This document shows, piece by piece, positions 53,240 through 64,000 of a stretch of 64,000 nt of DNA (positions within the stretch are counted from its first letter, which is position 1; each line of letters begins with the position of its first letter). The stretch is from Lithobates sylvaticus (Eukaryota; Chordata; Amphibia; Anura; Ranidae): contig CM053028.1 of the NCBI GenBank assembly GCA_028564925.1, forward strand, positions 363,249,302-363,313,301, given 5' to 3'. Under the pieces are notes generated by a model, which saw only the letters and a list, made by a program, of their open reading frames with translations, was not told the DNA's origin and made no database searches. The position numbers were made by a program, and so were the translations under genes.

Positions 53240-54094
53240 ATACATATCTTTGTATATATTTTATTATATCCCCTCTCAAGCGTCTCTTCTCCAGAGAGAA
53301 TAAGTTCAATGCTTGCAGTCTTTCCCCATAGCTGAAATCCTCCAGACACTTTATTAGCTTTGTTGCCCTTCTCTGGACCCTCTCCAGTTGTAGCACTTCC
53401 CTCCTGAGAACTGGTGCCCAGAATTGGATGGCATACTCCAGGTGCAGCCAGACCAGAGTCTTGTAGAGGGGATAACTATTGTTTTATCTCCTGGAGTTAA
53501 TCCCCTTTTTAATGCATGTCAATATTTTGTGGGCTTTGCTTGCAGCAGCCTAGTATTGCATGCCATTGCTGAGCCCCAGGTCCTTTTCCATCCTAGATTC
53601 CCCCAGAGGAGTAAATTGTATTCATATTTTTAGCACCCAAATGCATTTAAAAATGTTCAACATTAAACCTCATTTGCCATTTGCCCACCCCATTAATTTG
53701 TTTACATCTTCTTACAAGGTTTCCACATCCTGCATAGAAGTTATTGCCCTGCTTAGCTTTGTTTCATCCGCAAATACTGAGATTGAGCTGTTTATCCCAT
53801 CCTCCAGATCATTTATAAAAAATGTAAATAGGATTGGTCTCAGGACAGTATCTTGGGGGACCCCACTTTCCACACAAGACCATTTTGATTACTCCCCATT
53901 TATCACCACCCTATGGACTCGCCCGTAGCCAGTTTTCAATCCATGTGCTCACCCTTTGGTCCATGCCGACAGACCTTAGTTTGTACAGTAAACCTTTATG
54001 GGGAACTGTATCGAATGCCTTTGCAAAATCTAGATACACCACATCTACAGGCCTTCCTTTATCTAGATGGCAGCTCACCTCCTCATCATAAAAT
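53240..54094 (-). mobile_element. CR1-type LINE, 5'-truncated
   Basis: On the minus strand from 54,085: LDKGRPVDVVYLDFAKAFDT then VPHKGLLYKLRSVG, the reverse-transcriptase block of CR1 LINEs, followed (other frames) by the GVPQ-, FADD- and PxKT-like regions and the typical 3' end (CTCTGGAGAAGAGACGCTTG). The catalytic FADD box reads FADE (GCGGATGAA). Frames change several times. Everything upstream of the RT palm is missing, so it is a dead 3' copy. Confidence 0.88.
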
Positions 54095-54231
54095 TTAAAA
54101 GAAAGAAAAGTACTGTATATGTTGCTGCAGAGGGCCAAATTTAAATAAGCTTGTTTCTTTCCACCTTGCGAGATACATGCAAATGTAACAAAGACGGAGA
54201 CCTCTTCTTTACAGGATACTTTATATATATT

Positions 54232-54548
54232 ATCCACCTAATATTGGATAGATCCCCCCTTTGCAGCCAAAACAGCCCTGACCGATTGAGGCATGGACAC
54301 CACTAGACCTCTGAAGATATGCTATGCATATGTATCTGGCACCAAGCCATCAGTTGCAAATTGTTTAAGTCCTCTAAGTTTTGAGGTGGGGCCTCCATTG
54401 ATTGTACTTGTTTTTTTTCCAGCACATCCCACAAATGCATCAATTTTTAGGTAGGTGGTATGTGTCAATTAACATCCACATGAATGACAGGACCAAGGTT
54501 TCCAAGCAGAACATTGCTCAAGGCCTGCCTCTACAGGCCTGCCTTCTT
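54232..54548 (-). mobile_element. Tc1-like fragment, antisense
   Basis: CCACCTAATATTGGATAGATC, CAGCCAAAACAGCCCTGACC and GAGGCATGGACACCACTAGAC (each quoted up to 20 bases) match the 3' antisense part of a Tc1 family known to me from frogs and fishes. An internal deletion joins CACAAATGCATCAAT to TTTAGGTAGGTGGTATGTG. It abuts a different Tc1 family at ~54,549. Confidence 0.65.
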
Positions 54549-55829
54549 GGAGCCATCTGCATGATTCAGATGAGAACTGGGTGAAAGTGGTGTGGTCAGA
54601 TGAGACCAAAATCTGGCTTTTTGGCATCAACTCAACTCGCCCTATTTGGAGAAGAAGGAATGCTGCCTATGACCCCAAGAACACCATCCCCACCTTCAAA
54701 CATGGAGGTGAAAACATTATGCTTTGGGGGTGTTTATCTGCTAAGAGAACAGGACAACTTCACTGCATCAAAGGGACGATGGATGGGGCCATGTACCGTC
54801 AAATCTTGGGTGAGAAACTCCTTCCCTCAGCCAGAGCATTGAAAATGGGTCGTGGATGGGTATTCCAGCATGACAATGACCCAAAACACACGGCCAAGGC
54901 AACAAAGGAGTGGCTCAAAAGAAGCACATTAAGGTCCTGGGGTTGCCTAGCCAGTCTCCAGACCGTAATCCCATAGAAAATATGTGAAGGGAACTGAGGG
55001 TTCGAGTTAGCAAATGTCAGCCTCAAAACCTTAAAGCGGTTGTATAGTCATAAAATTTACTTTTACCTACAGGTAAGCCTATAATAAGGCTTACCTGTAG
55101 GTAAAAAAAATATCTCCTAAACCTGTATGGTTTAGGAGATATTCCCTGTGCAATGCGCCCCTGACTGCAGTGGCGCATGCGCACGGGGGGATTCTCGGCT
55201 GAATGGCCGGCAGAATCCAAACCTTGTCGGGAAGAAGTCTCCTATGCGCATGCGCGGGAGTGACGACATCCCGGCTCCAGTCACTCACAGCACTGGAGTC
55301 GCGATACCCGGAACACACGCCTAGGCAACATGTCAGCTATCTCGGCATGGACAAGGTGAGTTACCGACGCCTCGTTCTAAGGTAAGTATTTCATAATGAG
55401 CTAGTATGCGGTGCATACTAGCTCATTATGCCTTTTCCCTTACAGGTGTATAAAAAAAAAAAAAAAAAGTTTCAGTGGGTTTACTCCCACTTTAATGACT
55501 CAGAGAAGATCTACAAAAAGGAGTGGGACAAAATCCCTCCTAAGATGTGTGCAAACCTGGTGGCCAATGACAAGAAACGCCTGGCCTCTGTGCCAACAAG
55601 GGTCTTGCCACCTAGTACTAACTCATGTTTTGTGAAGGGGTCAAATATTTCACTCATTAAAATGCAAATCAATTTATAACTTTTTTTAAATGGATTTTTC
55701 TGGATTTTTTTGTTATTTGGTCTCTCGCTGTTAAAATAAGCCTACCATTAAAATTATAGACTGGTCATTTCTTTGTCAGTGGGCAAATGTACAAAATCAG
55801 CAGGGATCAAATACTTTTTCCCCTCACTG
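54549..55829 (+). mobile_element. Tc1-like transposon 3' half, split by a MITE
   Basis: Plus-strand DDE domain remains: [15 protein letters not shown] (54,587 on), [35 protein letters not shown] and NPIENM. The catalytic Glu codon is intact (54,977 region), but the next Trp reads TGA and frame is lost shortly before. The 3' end, ...ATCAAATACTTTTTCCCCTCACTG, reaches the TA at 55,830. The 5' half, including the DNA-binding domain, is absent. The sequence is interrupted at 55,031-55,495. Confidence 0.88.
55031..55495. mobile_element. piggyBac-like MITE, family A, nested in Tc1
   Basis: TTAA at 55,031-55,034 and 55,492-55,495. Ends AGCGGTTGTATAGTC and GGGTTTACTCCCACT. Removing it and one TTAA rejoins CAGCCTCAAAACC-TTAA-TGACTCAGAGAAG, which is the expected Tc1 order. 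Internal palindromes (GGTAAGCCT..., CTCCTAAAC...) match the copy at 966-1,393. Confidence 0.85.
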
Positions 55830-56155
55830 TATATAGTAAATATCTCCTAAATGGCGCATGTTTAGGAGGTATTTACAGTACCAATAGGTAAGCCTTATTA
55901 TAGGTACCAATAGGTACAAGATTAAAGTTTACAGCCACTTTAATAGGGGAACAGTGTATTAAAAAAAGTATGTGATTTGGAGGATATTCAAAATGAACTG
56001 GCAAGAAGTAGACAATACTTACATTTTTGCAGTGAATTCAATATAACAAAGCTGAAAACACAGCTTGTTAACTGGTCCTTGAAGATTAAATGGTTCATTA
56101 CAATGGTGCGACATGCAAAATTAGGTTCAACAGCAAACCAAACCCATTTTGTTTC
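55830..56155. other. Non-coding; family A right-end fragment
   Basis: 55,838-55,943 is the right portion of MITE family A (AAATATCTCCTAAATGG ... ACAGCCACTTTAA), directly beside the Tc1 end. The rest is unclassified. Confidence 0.5.
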
Positions 56156-57600
56156 TTAACCACTTAACCAGCCCCGGAAGATTTGGCTGCTCAATGACCA
56201 GGCCATTTTTTGCGATACGGCACTGCGTCGCTTTAACTGACAATTGCGTGGTTGTGCGATGTTGTACCCAAACAAAATTGACGTCTCTTTTTCCCACAAA
56301 TAGAGCTTTCTTTTGGTGGTATTTGATAACCTCTGCCGTAAATTTTTTGCAATATAAACAAAAAAAGAGCGACAATTAAAAAAACCACAATATTTTGTAC
56401 TTTTTGCTATAATAAATATCCCTATTTTTTTTTTTAAAAAAGCACATTTTTTCCACAGTTTAGGCCGATATGTATTCTTCTACATATTTTTGCTAATAAA
56501 AATCGCAGGAATCGTATATTGATTGGTTTTTGCGCAAAAGTTATAGCGTCTACAAAATAGGGGATACATTTATGGCATTTATATTATTATTATTTTTTTA
56601 CTAGTAATGGTGGTGATCTGCAATTTTTATCGGGACTGCGACATTTTGACACATTTTTGGGACCATTGACAATTATACAGCAATCAGTGCTATAAAAATG
56701 CACTGATTACTGTGTAAATGTCACTGGCAGGGAAGGGGTTAACACTAGGGGGCGATCAAGGGGTTAACTGTGTTCCCTAGTGTGTGTTCTAACTGTAGGG
56801 GGATGGGACTGACTGGAGGAAATGGCACTGACAGATGGCACTAATATGTGGCACTGATACGTGGCACTGATGACAGATGGCACTTATACGTGGCACTAAT
56901 ACGTGGCACTGATGACAGATGGCATTAATACATGGCACTGATGACAGATGGCACTAATACGTGGCACTGATGACAGATGACACTAATACATGGCACTGAT
57001 GACACGTGACACTGATGACAGATGGCCCTGATACGTGGCACTGATGACACGCGACACTGATAACAGATGGCACGTGACACTGACAGGTGGCACTGATGAC
57101 AGATGGCACTGATATGTGGCACCGATGACATGTGACACTGATGTGGCACTGATGACAGATGGCACTAATATGTGGCACTGATGACAGATGGCACTTATAC
57201 GTGGCACTGATGACAGATGGCACTTATACATGGCACTGATGACAGATGGCACTGACAGGTTGTAGTGGGGACAGGTGGCAGTGGGGACAGATGGCAGTGG
57301 GGACAGGTGGCACTAACAGGTACTATGGGCACTTTATTGACACTTTTTTTTCCCACTCACCGCTGCAGCTGTTCATCTCTCCCTCCTCACACGCTGTCTC
57401 TGTGTGAGGAGGGAGAGCCGGCAATGAGAGATGACCTCATATGTTTACATATGAGATCATCTCACATTGGACATCTCTGATTGGCCATTTAGAGCGATCT
57501 GTGACTGGCTGTGTCCAAGGGACACGGCCAGCACAGAATTTCCCTGATGCACGCTTGCGGGAGCGCGCATTGCGGAAGTAAGCAGACGCCTAGTGGTTAA
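56156..57600. repeat. Ranid ~1 kb repeat (family R) expanded by a minisatellite
   Basis: Reverse orientation: TTAACCACTTAACCAGCCCCGG at the start (first 20 from 56,156), GCACTGCGTCGCTTTAACTG, A/T-rich body, AGGGGTTAACACTAGGGGGC, then the minisatellite, then the GC-richer end GCGGAAGTAAGCAGACGCC before TAGTGGTTAA. About 430 bp longer than the reference copy because of the inserted array. Confidence 0.75.
56820..57315. repeat. 29-bp minisatellite (GGCACTGATGACAGATG)
   Basis: About 17 units of GATGGCACTAATACGTGGCACTGATGACA type (quoted up to 20: GATGGCACTAATACGTGGCA), changing at the right to GGGGACAGGTGGCAGT units. His/Cys-rich minus-strand frames are artefacts. Confidence 0.93.
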
Positions 57601-57940
57601 AACAGAAAGATGAGAATATATTTTTTTTTCCAAATTTCCGCTCTTTTTTGCTTATATCGCAAAAATAAAAAACGGAGTTGTGAATAAATACCACCAAAAG
57701 ACAGCTCTATTTGTGTGAACAAAATGATAAAAATTTAATTTGGGTACAGCGTAGCATGACCACGCAACTGTCATTGAAAGTGAGAGAGCGCTGAAAGCTG
57801 AAAATTAATCTAGGAAGGAAAGGGGAGAAAGTGCCCAGTATTGATGTGGTTAAAGGAGCCGACGTACAGCTACGACAGCTCGCGGGATCGTGCCGACCTA
57901 CTGCGGTATAATGACGGTGGCAGGTCGGCAAGTGGCTAAA
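57601..57940. repeat. Family R fragment(s)
   Basis: Begins in the A/T-rich body and ends GTATTGATGTGGTTAA at 57,853. It is followed by GC-rich sequence (CAGCTCGCGGGATCGTGCC ... GGCAGGTCGGCAAGTGGCTAA) that looks like the opposite end of a related element. Confidence 0.55.
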
Positions 57941-59146
57941 CACTCTTGCAATGTAAGTGTAGCACTGACCCCCGAAGGAGCTGCTAGTTTGGATTGGGCC
58001 TGCACTCTTCTGAGCAACCCCACTAACTTACTCGATCCCCTTGGCACAGCTGTGGTGCAATGCAATACAGTACAATATAAAACAATGTAAAGTACCTGTA
58101 TAATACTCTCAGGATCCTCTGGCTCTGCCTGGTGGGGAAAACAGCACGCCACACAACTGAATACTTAACCAGAAATGCTTTTACTGCAAGTTTATTCAAA
58201 CAGGTGGTTACAGAGATTGCACTGTCATCCCAACGTAGGATGTCAGTACAATATAAATCAACAGACAAATACAATATGAAATATATATATATATATTTCT
58301 ATGTATCTAAACCTGGGAGCTCCCGCTACTTTAAAGTTATACGTGAGGCCTCACTCAAAGTACTTTCTCCCATATCTTCTTTCTTCACTAGCTTAAAATG
58401 ACTCCGCTGATATTTGTAATCCAAGAGGTAAGTGAAAGATTAGCTTAGGGTGCTCCGGGTATAACTTCAAGAACTTATACACAAGGCTGGGGCACTAACG
58501 TGAAGTGGGCCCCAAGCCTGCTCAATGTCAGTTTTGCTCGGTTACGCCTTTGTGGAACTACAGGTTCCAGCGAGGCCTGTAATTGAGTCTAACTGCGTGC
58601 AGCAAATTAACAAACGGTGGGCCGTAACCCGCTCACCAACTGGATCGGAGTTCTGGGTGATGACTTTGATCCGGCAACTGTAGCTTGCTTCTGTATCAGC
58701 TGGGCAGATGCTCTGTGTCACTCCGCTAAATGGATCCGGTCCTCCGATACTCCGATAAACGTCTCTGGGCCTTGTCAGTCCAGTCACCTGCTCTCAGGCT
58801 CCGTCAAGTCACCTCGCAAACAAGCAGGTTTGCACTCTGTGTTGACTGTCCGTCGCTGTCTCCAGGAAACCTCCTCACAGATCCGCCCAGGCAGGCAACA
58901 TGGTCCCAAGAGACCTAAAATGGCTTCTCTGGTTCCTTTTATCTCCTACCCAGCATGCACTGCATCAGAGAGTGTTCATGGGTAGGTCACACAGACTCCT
59001 AGGTAACAAGGTCAACCTTCTGAATCAAAACAACAGTACTTCCTATAAAAGTCTTTTGTGCTGGTTATATAATAATCATATCAGTGCATTACTAGATTTG
59101 GTCACTAGATGGTTACAAACACTGAACCATAGCAATGTCCACATAC
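57941..59146. other. Unclassified interspersed sequence, non-coding
   Basis: Has no recognisable domain despite open frames of up to 122 codons. The layout (58,100-59,140) recalls a dispersed element end, possibly LTR-type, but I see no paired terminal repeat. A (TA)n tract lies at 58,280-58,297. Confidence 0.3.
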
Positions 59147-59624
59147 TTAAAGCGGGATTCCACCCTAAAGTGGAACTTCCGCTTTTCGGAACCCTCCCCC
59201 CCTCCGGTGTCACATTTGCCACCTTTCAGGGGGAGGGGGGTGCAGATACCTGTCTAAGACAGGTATCTGCACCCACTTCCGGGCATAAACTCCCACGGGA
59301 GTTTACGCCACTTCCTGTCCTGGCGCGTTGTCTGCCGGGACACACACGTGTCCTTGCAGACAGCGCTGACGATTCTCATTGCGCTGCGCGACTCGCGCAT
59401 GCGCAGTAGGGAACCGGGAAGTGAAGCCGCAAAGGCGACACTTCCTGATTCCCTCACCGAGAATGGCGCTGGCAGCAGTAGAGAGCCGAGCGATTGATCG
59501 GCCTCTGCTGCCGACATCGCTGGAACCTGTGACAGGTGAGTGTCCATTTATTAAAAGTCAGCAGCTGCAGTATTTGTAGCTGCTGGCTTTTAACATTTTT
59601 ATTTCAGGTACAGTCCCGCTTTAA
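59147..59624. mobile_element. piggyBac-like MITE, family B (TTAA flanks)
   Basis: TTAA at 59,147-59,150 and 59,621-59,624. Ends AGCGGGATTCCACCC and GGTACAGTCCCGCT. The interior has GACAGGTATCTGCACCC paired with GGTGCAGATACCTGTC and the GTCAGCAGCTGCAGTATTTG block shared with 19,613-20,122. Confidence 0.75.
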
Positions 59625-59725
59625 CAGTGACATATACATTATCACTTCAATAGACAAAGATGTCACCGCTACATAAGCATTTACACTCAAAATATATAGT
59701 GCATACTATACTGTACATGGACATG

Positions 59726-59815
59726 CAGTGCTTTGAAAAGTATTCATACCCCTTGAAATTTTCCACATTTTGTCACGTTACAACCAAAAATGTAAATTTA
59801 TTTTATTGGGATTTC
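59726..59815. mobile_element. Solo Tc1-like terminal repeat
   Basis: CAGTGCTTTGAAAAGTATTC followed by ATACCCCTTGAAATTTTCC and CACATTTTGTCACGTTACAAC (quoted to 20) is the end of a Tc1 family common in frogs and fishes. The sequence leaves the family at ~59,815, where another repeat starts. Confidence 0.7.
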
Positions 59816-60061
59816 ATACCTCCCAACCGTCCCGGATTGCCTGTGAAAGTTCTGCTGTGGGACGTCTATCCCGCGTCCAGGGCACCTTCATTCCGGGACA
59901 ATACAATGTCCCGGAATTGCCCTCTTGGCCGATCTGTTGCTCCTAAAAAATGCCGCTGCATCGCCGCTGTCCCTCACTGCCCGCTGTACTAGTTCTGGCC
60001 AAGACCGGCTTTATTTCACATCCAGACGCTGCCTGGCTCACTGCCAAAACAACTGGTTGCT
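59816..60061. repeat. Dispersed repeat (CATACCTCCCAACCGTCCCGG)
   Basis: Starts CATACCTCCCAACCGTCCCG and contains mirrored TCCCGG / CCGGGA words. A dispersed frog/fish sequence of unknown class, inserted in or beside the Tc1 end. Confidence 0.45.
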
Positions 60062-61090
60062 AGACATGGCCCCATTATACTGCCCTCCACTAACCCCCTC
60101 CCATTACACTGCCCTCCACTAATCCCCCTCCCCTCCCTATACTGCCCTCCACTGCCCCCTCCTATTATACTGCCCTCCACTAACCCTCCTCCCATTATAC
60201 TGCCCTCCACTACCACCCCTCCCACCATACTGCCCTTCGCTACCACCCCTCCCATCATACTGCCCTTCGCTACCACCCCTCCCATCATACTGCCCTTCGC
60301 TACCACCCCTCCCATCATACTGCCCTTCACTACCACCCCTCCCACTATACTGTCCTCCACTACTACCCCTCCCATCATACTGCCCTTCGCTACCACCCCT
60401 CCCACTATACTGCCCTCCACTACTACCCCTCCCATCATACTGCCCTCCACTACCACCCCTCCCATCATACTGCCCTCCACTAACCCCCTACCATTATACT
60501 GCCCCCCTCCCATTTACATTTTACTGCCCTCCACTGCCCCCCTCCCATTATACTGCCCTCCACTGCCCCCCCTCCCATTATACTGCCCTATGCTACCACC
60601 CCCTCCTATCATACTGCCCCCTCCCATTATACTGTCCACTGCCACCCCTCCCATTTACATTATACTGCCTTCCACTACCCCCTCCTATTATACTGCCCTC
60701 CACTGACACCCATCCCATTTACATTATACTGCCCTCCACTGCCCCCCCCTCCCATTATACTGCCCTCCACTTCCACTCCTCCCATTTACATTATACTGCC
60801 CTCCACTACCCCTCCCATTATATTGCCCTCCACTGCCACCCCTCCCATTAACATTATACTGCCCTCCACTACCCGCCTTCCATTATACTGCTTTCCACTG
60901 CCACCCCTCCCATTAAACCGCCCTCCACTGCCCCCCTCCCATCATACTGCCCTCCGCTACCCCCCTCCCATCATACTGCCCTCCACTAACCCCCCTCCCA
61001 TCATACTGCCACCCCTCCCATCATACTGCCCTCCACTGACACCCCCTCCCATCATACTGCCCTCCACTGCTACCAACTCCCATCAAAAAC
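60062..61090. repeat. ~30-bp minisatellite (CCCTCCCATCATACTGCC)
   Basis: About 33 diverged units of TACCACCCCTCCCATCATAC + TGCCCTCCAC. The minus strand reads GGVVVEGSMM-type repeats, and the plus strand Pro/Leu-rich ones, neither real. Confidence 0.95.
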
Positions 61091-61158
61091 TGTAAAAAAT
61101 TGAAATTGTAAAATAAAATATAATGGTACAAAATAAAATAACAAAAATTAAAAACTAC

Positions 61159-61550
61159 TGATCCCATCCACTGCCCTACTGATTATGTGCACTGCTCTAC
61201 TGGCCATGTCTACTGCTCTACTGACCACGTCCACTGCCCTACTGACAATATTCACTGGTCTACTGACCATGACCACTGCTCTACTGACCATGTCCACTGC
61301 TCTACTGGCCATGTCTACTGCTCTACTGACCACGTCCACTGCCCTACTGACAATATTCACTGGTCTACTGACCATGACCACTGCTCTACTGACAATGTCC
61401 ACTGCTCTGACAATATCCACTACCTACCCTACTGACCACGTCCACTGCCCTACTGACCACGTCCACTGCCCTACTGGCCATGTCCACTGCCCTACTGACC
61501 ACTTCCACTGCTCTACTGACCATGTCCACTGCCCTACTGACTGACACCAT
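61159..61550. repeat. 21-bp minisatellite with 105-bp higher-order repeat
   Basis: Units GTCCACTGCTCTACTGACCA+T. Five units (105 bp) starting at 61,191 are repeated from 61,296 almost without change (one difference at the end), showing a recent duplication. Confidence 0.95.
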
Positions 61551-61791
61551 TCACAGTCCACACTGACACCACTGGCGGAACTACCAGCAAAGGTTGCACT
61601 TGCGACTGGGCCCTGGCCTTATGCCACCATGGCGGGGCCCAAGACTGCAAAACATGTGAAAGGGATCCACTGTGGGATGGCATGAAGGGTGGTGGGATCA
61701 GTGGGAAGGGCTCTGGGCTCAGAGGGAATGGTCCATGCCTGAGGTCAGGGGGGCCTTCATGGTTTCTTGCACCAGGGCCCTGAAGGTTCTT
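61551..61791. other. Spacer between minisatellites
   Basis: Unclassified unique-looking sequence. Confidence 0.35.
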
Positions 61792-63440
61792 ATTACACCT
61801 CTGCTACACCCTGTATATAGCTCATCCCAGAACCCTGCACCCTGTATATAGCTTATCTCAGAACCCTGCACCCTGTATATAGCTTATCTCAGAACCCTGC
61901 AATCTGTACATAGCTGATCCCAGAACCCTGCACTCTGTACATAGCTGATCCCAGAACCCTGCACTCCGTACATTGCTGATCCCAGAACCCTGGACTGTGT
62001 ACTTATCTCATCCTAGAACCCTGCACTCTGTACATAGCTCATCCAGAACCCTGCACTGTGTACTTATCTCATCCCAGAACCCTGCACTCTGTACGCAACT
62101 CATCCCAGAACCTTGCACTCTGTACGCAACTCATCCCAGAACCCTGCACCCTGTATATAGCTCATCCCAGTACCCTGCACTGTGTACTTATCTCATCCCA
62201 GAACCCTGCACGTGTACTTATCTCATCCCAGAACCCTGCACCCTGTACTTATCTCATCCCAGAACCCTGCACTGTGTACGCAGCTCATCCCAGAACCCTG
62301 CACTCTGTACGCAGCTCATCCCAGAACTCTGCACTGTGTACTTAGCTCATCCCAGAACCCTGAACTGTGTACTTATCTCATCCCAGAACCCCGCACTCTG
62401 TACAAGCTAATCCCAGAACCCTGCATTTTGTACGCAGCTCATGCCAGAACCCTGCACCCTGTATATGACTCATCCCATAACCCTGCACCCTGTATATAGC
62501 TCATCTCAGAACCCTGCACCCTATACATAGCTCATCTCAGAACCCTGCACTCTGTACATAGCTCATCCCAGTATCCTGCACCCTGTATATAGCTCATCTC
62601 AGAACCCTGCACATAGCTCATCCCAGAACCCTGCACTCTGTACATAGCTCATGTCAGAACCCTGCACTCTGTACATAGCTGATCCCAGAACCCTGTACTG
62701 TGTACTTATCTCATCCCAGAACCCAGAAAGTCCTTGTAGGTCTTATTTTCAGGGTAGGGCTTGGTTTCGGGGAAACAGGATAGGGCTTATTTGGTGGGTA
62801 GGGCTTATATTGCAGCCATCACCGACAATCACGCTAGGTCTTATTTTCGGGGAAACAGGGTAGCTCATTCCAGAACCCTGCACTCTGTACTTAGCTGATC
62901 CCAGAACCCTGCACTCTGTACATAGCTCATCCCAGAACCCTGCACGGTGTACGCAGCTCATCCCAGAACCCTGCACACAGCTCATCCCAGAACCCTGCAC
63001 TCTGTACACAGCTCATCCCAGAACCCTGCACTCTGTATGCAGCTCATGCTAGAACCCTGCACTCTGTACATAGCTCATTCCAGAACCCTGCACTCTATAC
63101 ATAGCTCATCCCAGAACCCTGCACTCTGTACATAGCTCATCCCAGAACCCTGCACTCTGTACATAGCTCATCCCAGAACCCTGCACTCTGTACATAGCTC
63201 ATCCCAGAACCCTGCACGCAGCTCATCGCAGAACCCTTTACACAGCTCACCCCAGAACCCTGCACTCTATACATAGCTCATCCCAGAACCCTGCACTCTG
63301 TACATAGCTCATCCCATAACCCTGCACGCAGCTTATCCCAGAACCCTGTATGTAGCTCATCCCAGAACCCTGAACACAGCTCATCCCAGAACCCTGAACT
63401 CTGTACATAGCTCATCTCAGAACCCTGCACTCTGTACATA
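61792..63440. repeat. ~31-bp minisatellite (CTCATCCCAGAACCCTGCAC)
   Basis: About 48 units of CTCATCCCAGAACCCTGCAC + TCTGTACATAG with many length variants. It is interrupted at 62,730-62,868 by another array. Open frames (HPRTLHxVxSSSQNPALC) are artefacts. Confidence 0.95.
62730..62868. repeat. Second minisatellite type nested in the 31-bp array
   Basis: Several units around TAGGGCTTATTTTCGGGG and GGAAACAGGGTAG, a motif I have seen as a dispersed vertebrate minisatellite. The 31-bp array resumes on both sides. Confidence 0.8.
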
Positions 63441-63588
63441 ATGCACTCCAAACACTGCATGCTTTTACACTTTTTTTTTATGAATGTGCTGGGGTTTGTA
63501 TGGATCCATGAGACTCTTGCTTGTGGAACAATAATAAAAACATATTTTATAGGTACAAGGAAGCCCAAGTTTTGTTTAATGATGCCCA
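63441..63588. other. Short unclassified spacer
   Basis: A/T-rich, no feature. Confidence 0.3.
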
Positions 63589-63904
63589 TTAAAGTGGATG
63601 TAAACCCACTGTCATCAAATTTAAACTAATAACACATTTCTAATCAATAAGGCTATACATGCCTCCTGTATGTATCCTTATATTCCAAAAGTCACCCCCT
63701 CACCTGCCAGGAGCCCCGCAATATCCTCTTATCGGTGGGCGTTTTTTTTTCGGTGCTCGGTGGGCGGAGTCGTGATGTCAGAGGACTCCTCCGCCCACCA
63801 CTGCACTCCCACGGCCAGCCAACGTTGCGAGGACGAGCCTCGCGCCTGCTGGGACTGGCGTGCATGTGCAGGAGTGACAGAGTGCGTTCTGTGAAGTGTT
63901 CTGT
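63589..63904. mobile_element. TTAA-type MITE, right end missing
   Basis: TTAA at 63,589-63,592 followed by AGTGGATGTAAACCC, a GC-rich interior (GGTGGGCGGAGTCGTGATG mirrored by GAGGACTCCTCCGCCCACC). The expected ...CACTTTAA end is absent, replaced by Tc1-like sequence. Confidence 0.5.
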
Positions 63905-64000
63905 GAAGTGTTCAGGGTGATATGCAGTGTTAGTTTTCCGCCACACAACATTTTGCTTTTAGCTCAAAAAGTTACATTTTGGTCTCATCTGACCAGAGCA
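63905..64000 (-). mobile_element. Tc1-like fragment running off the window
   Basis: AAAAAGTTACATTTTGGTCTCATCTGACCAGAGCA (quoted to 20: TTTTGGTCTCATCTGACCAG) is the antisense of a Tc1 transposase region containing the WSDE-type codons. It continues past the window end. Confidence 0.65.

Noticed and set aside
58617-59409. Plus-strand frames of 122 and 169 codons
   Set aside because: They show no domain, run into a TTAA MITE, and overlap sequence that looks interspersed. I could not support a gene.
60016-60513. Minus-strand frame of 165 codons (GGVVVEGSMM repeats)
   Set aside because: Translation of the 30-bp minisatellite. Unit divergence shows no bias toward synonymous change by eye.
61973-62499. 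Plus-strand frames of 105-145 codons (HPRTLHSVHSSSQN repeats)
   Set aside because: 31-bp minisatellite read in all three frames; not a gene.

Overview
The window looks like gene-poor nuclear DNA from a ranid (true) frog. That reading rests on interspersed repeats I know from ranid genomes: a ~1 kb family with TTAACCACTT-like ends, many TTAA- and TTA-flanked MITEs, Tc1 transposons, frog L1/Tx1 and CR1 LINEs and a tRNA-derived SINE. It also rests on a clear vertebrate exon. No bacterial-style operons, CRISPR arrays, rRNA genes or free-standing tRNA genes are visible. Repeat family names come from memory; no search was run.

Layout. 1-35,287 is non-coding, packed with MITEs, microsatellites and DNA transposons (best one: a Tc1 element at 10,759-12,333). 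It is probably intron 1 of ACAP2, because the first coding exon of ACAP2 (17 complete codons, then a splice donor) lies on the minus strand at 35,288-35,340 inside a GC-rich promoter. Later ACAP2 exons were not found and should lie at lower coordinates, within or beyond the window. An ~80-bp minisatellite (34.05-35.05 kb) sits just inside this intron. 36.09-38.84 kb is the 3' end of an L1/Tx1 LINE, split by an 840-bp minus-strand poly(A) retrocopy flanked by a 16-bp target duplication. 40.2-43.4 kb holds a minisatellite, a Penelope-like fragment, an L1 ORF1 fragment and a ~1 kb repeat copy.

The most interesting locus is 43.99-49.8 kb: an apparent two-exon plus-strand gene that I do not recognise. 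Exon 1 (81 codons plus one base) joins in phase across a GT-AG intron to a 3.5 kb exon. That exon encodes about 86 copies of a 10-residue repeat (TPPECDLDTA / TPPECDFHKE types) in modules separated by a near-identical ~110-residue basic cassette. The cassette carries a candidate PP1-docking motif (RHVRF). Three one-base losses, each at a C run, disturb the frame but together restore it.

49.8-64 kb is again non-coding: further ~1 kb repeats, a CR1 LINE 3' end with reverse-transcriptase motif, rearranged Tc1 copies (one split by a TTAA-flanked MITE), and a 3.4 kb cluster of minisatellites (60.06-63.44 kb).

There is no evidence that the two genes work together. They are divergent, their start codons ~8.7 kb apart. 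Boundaries of degenerate repeats are approximate, usually within 10-30 bp.
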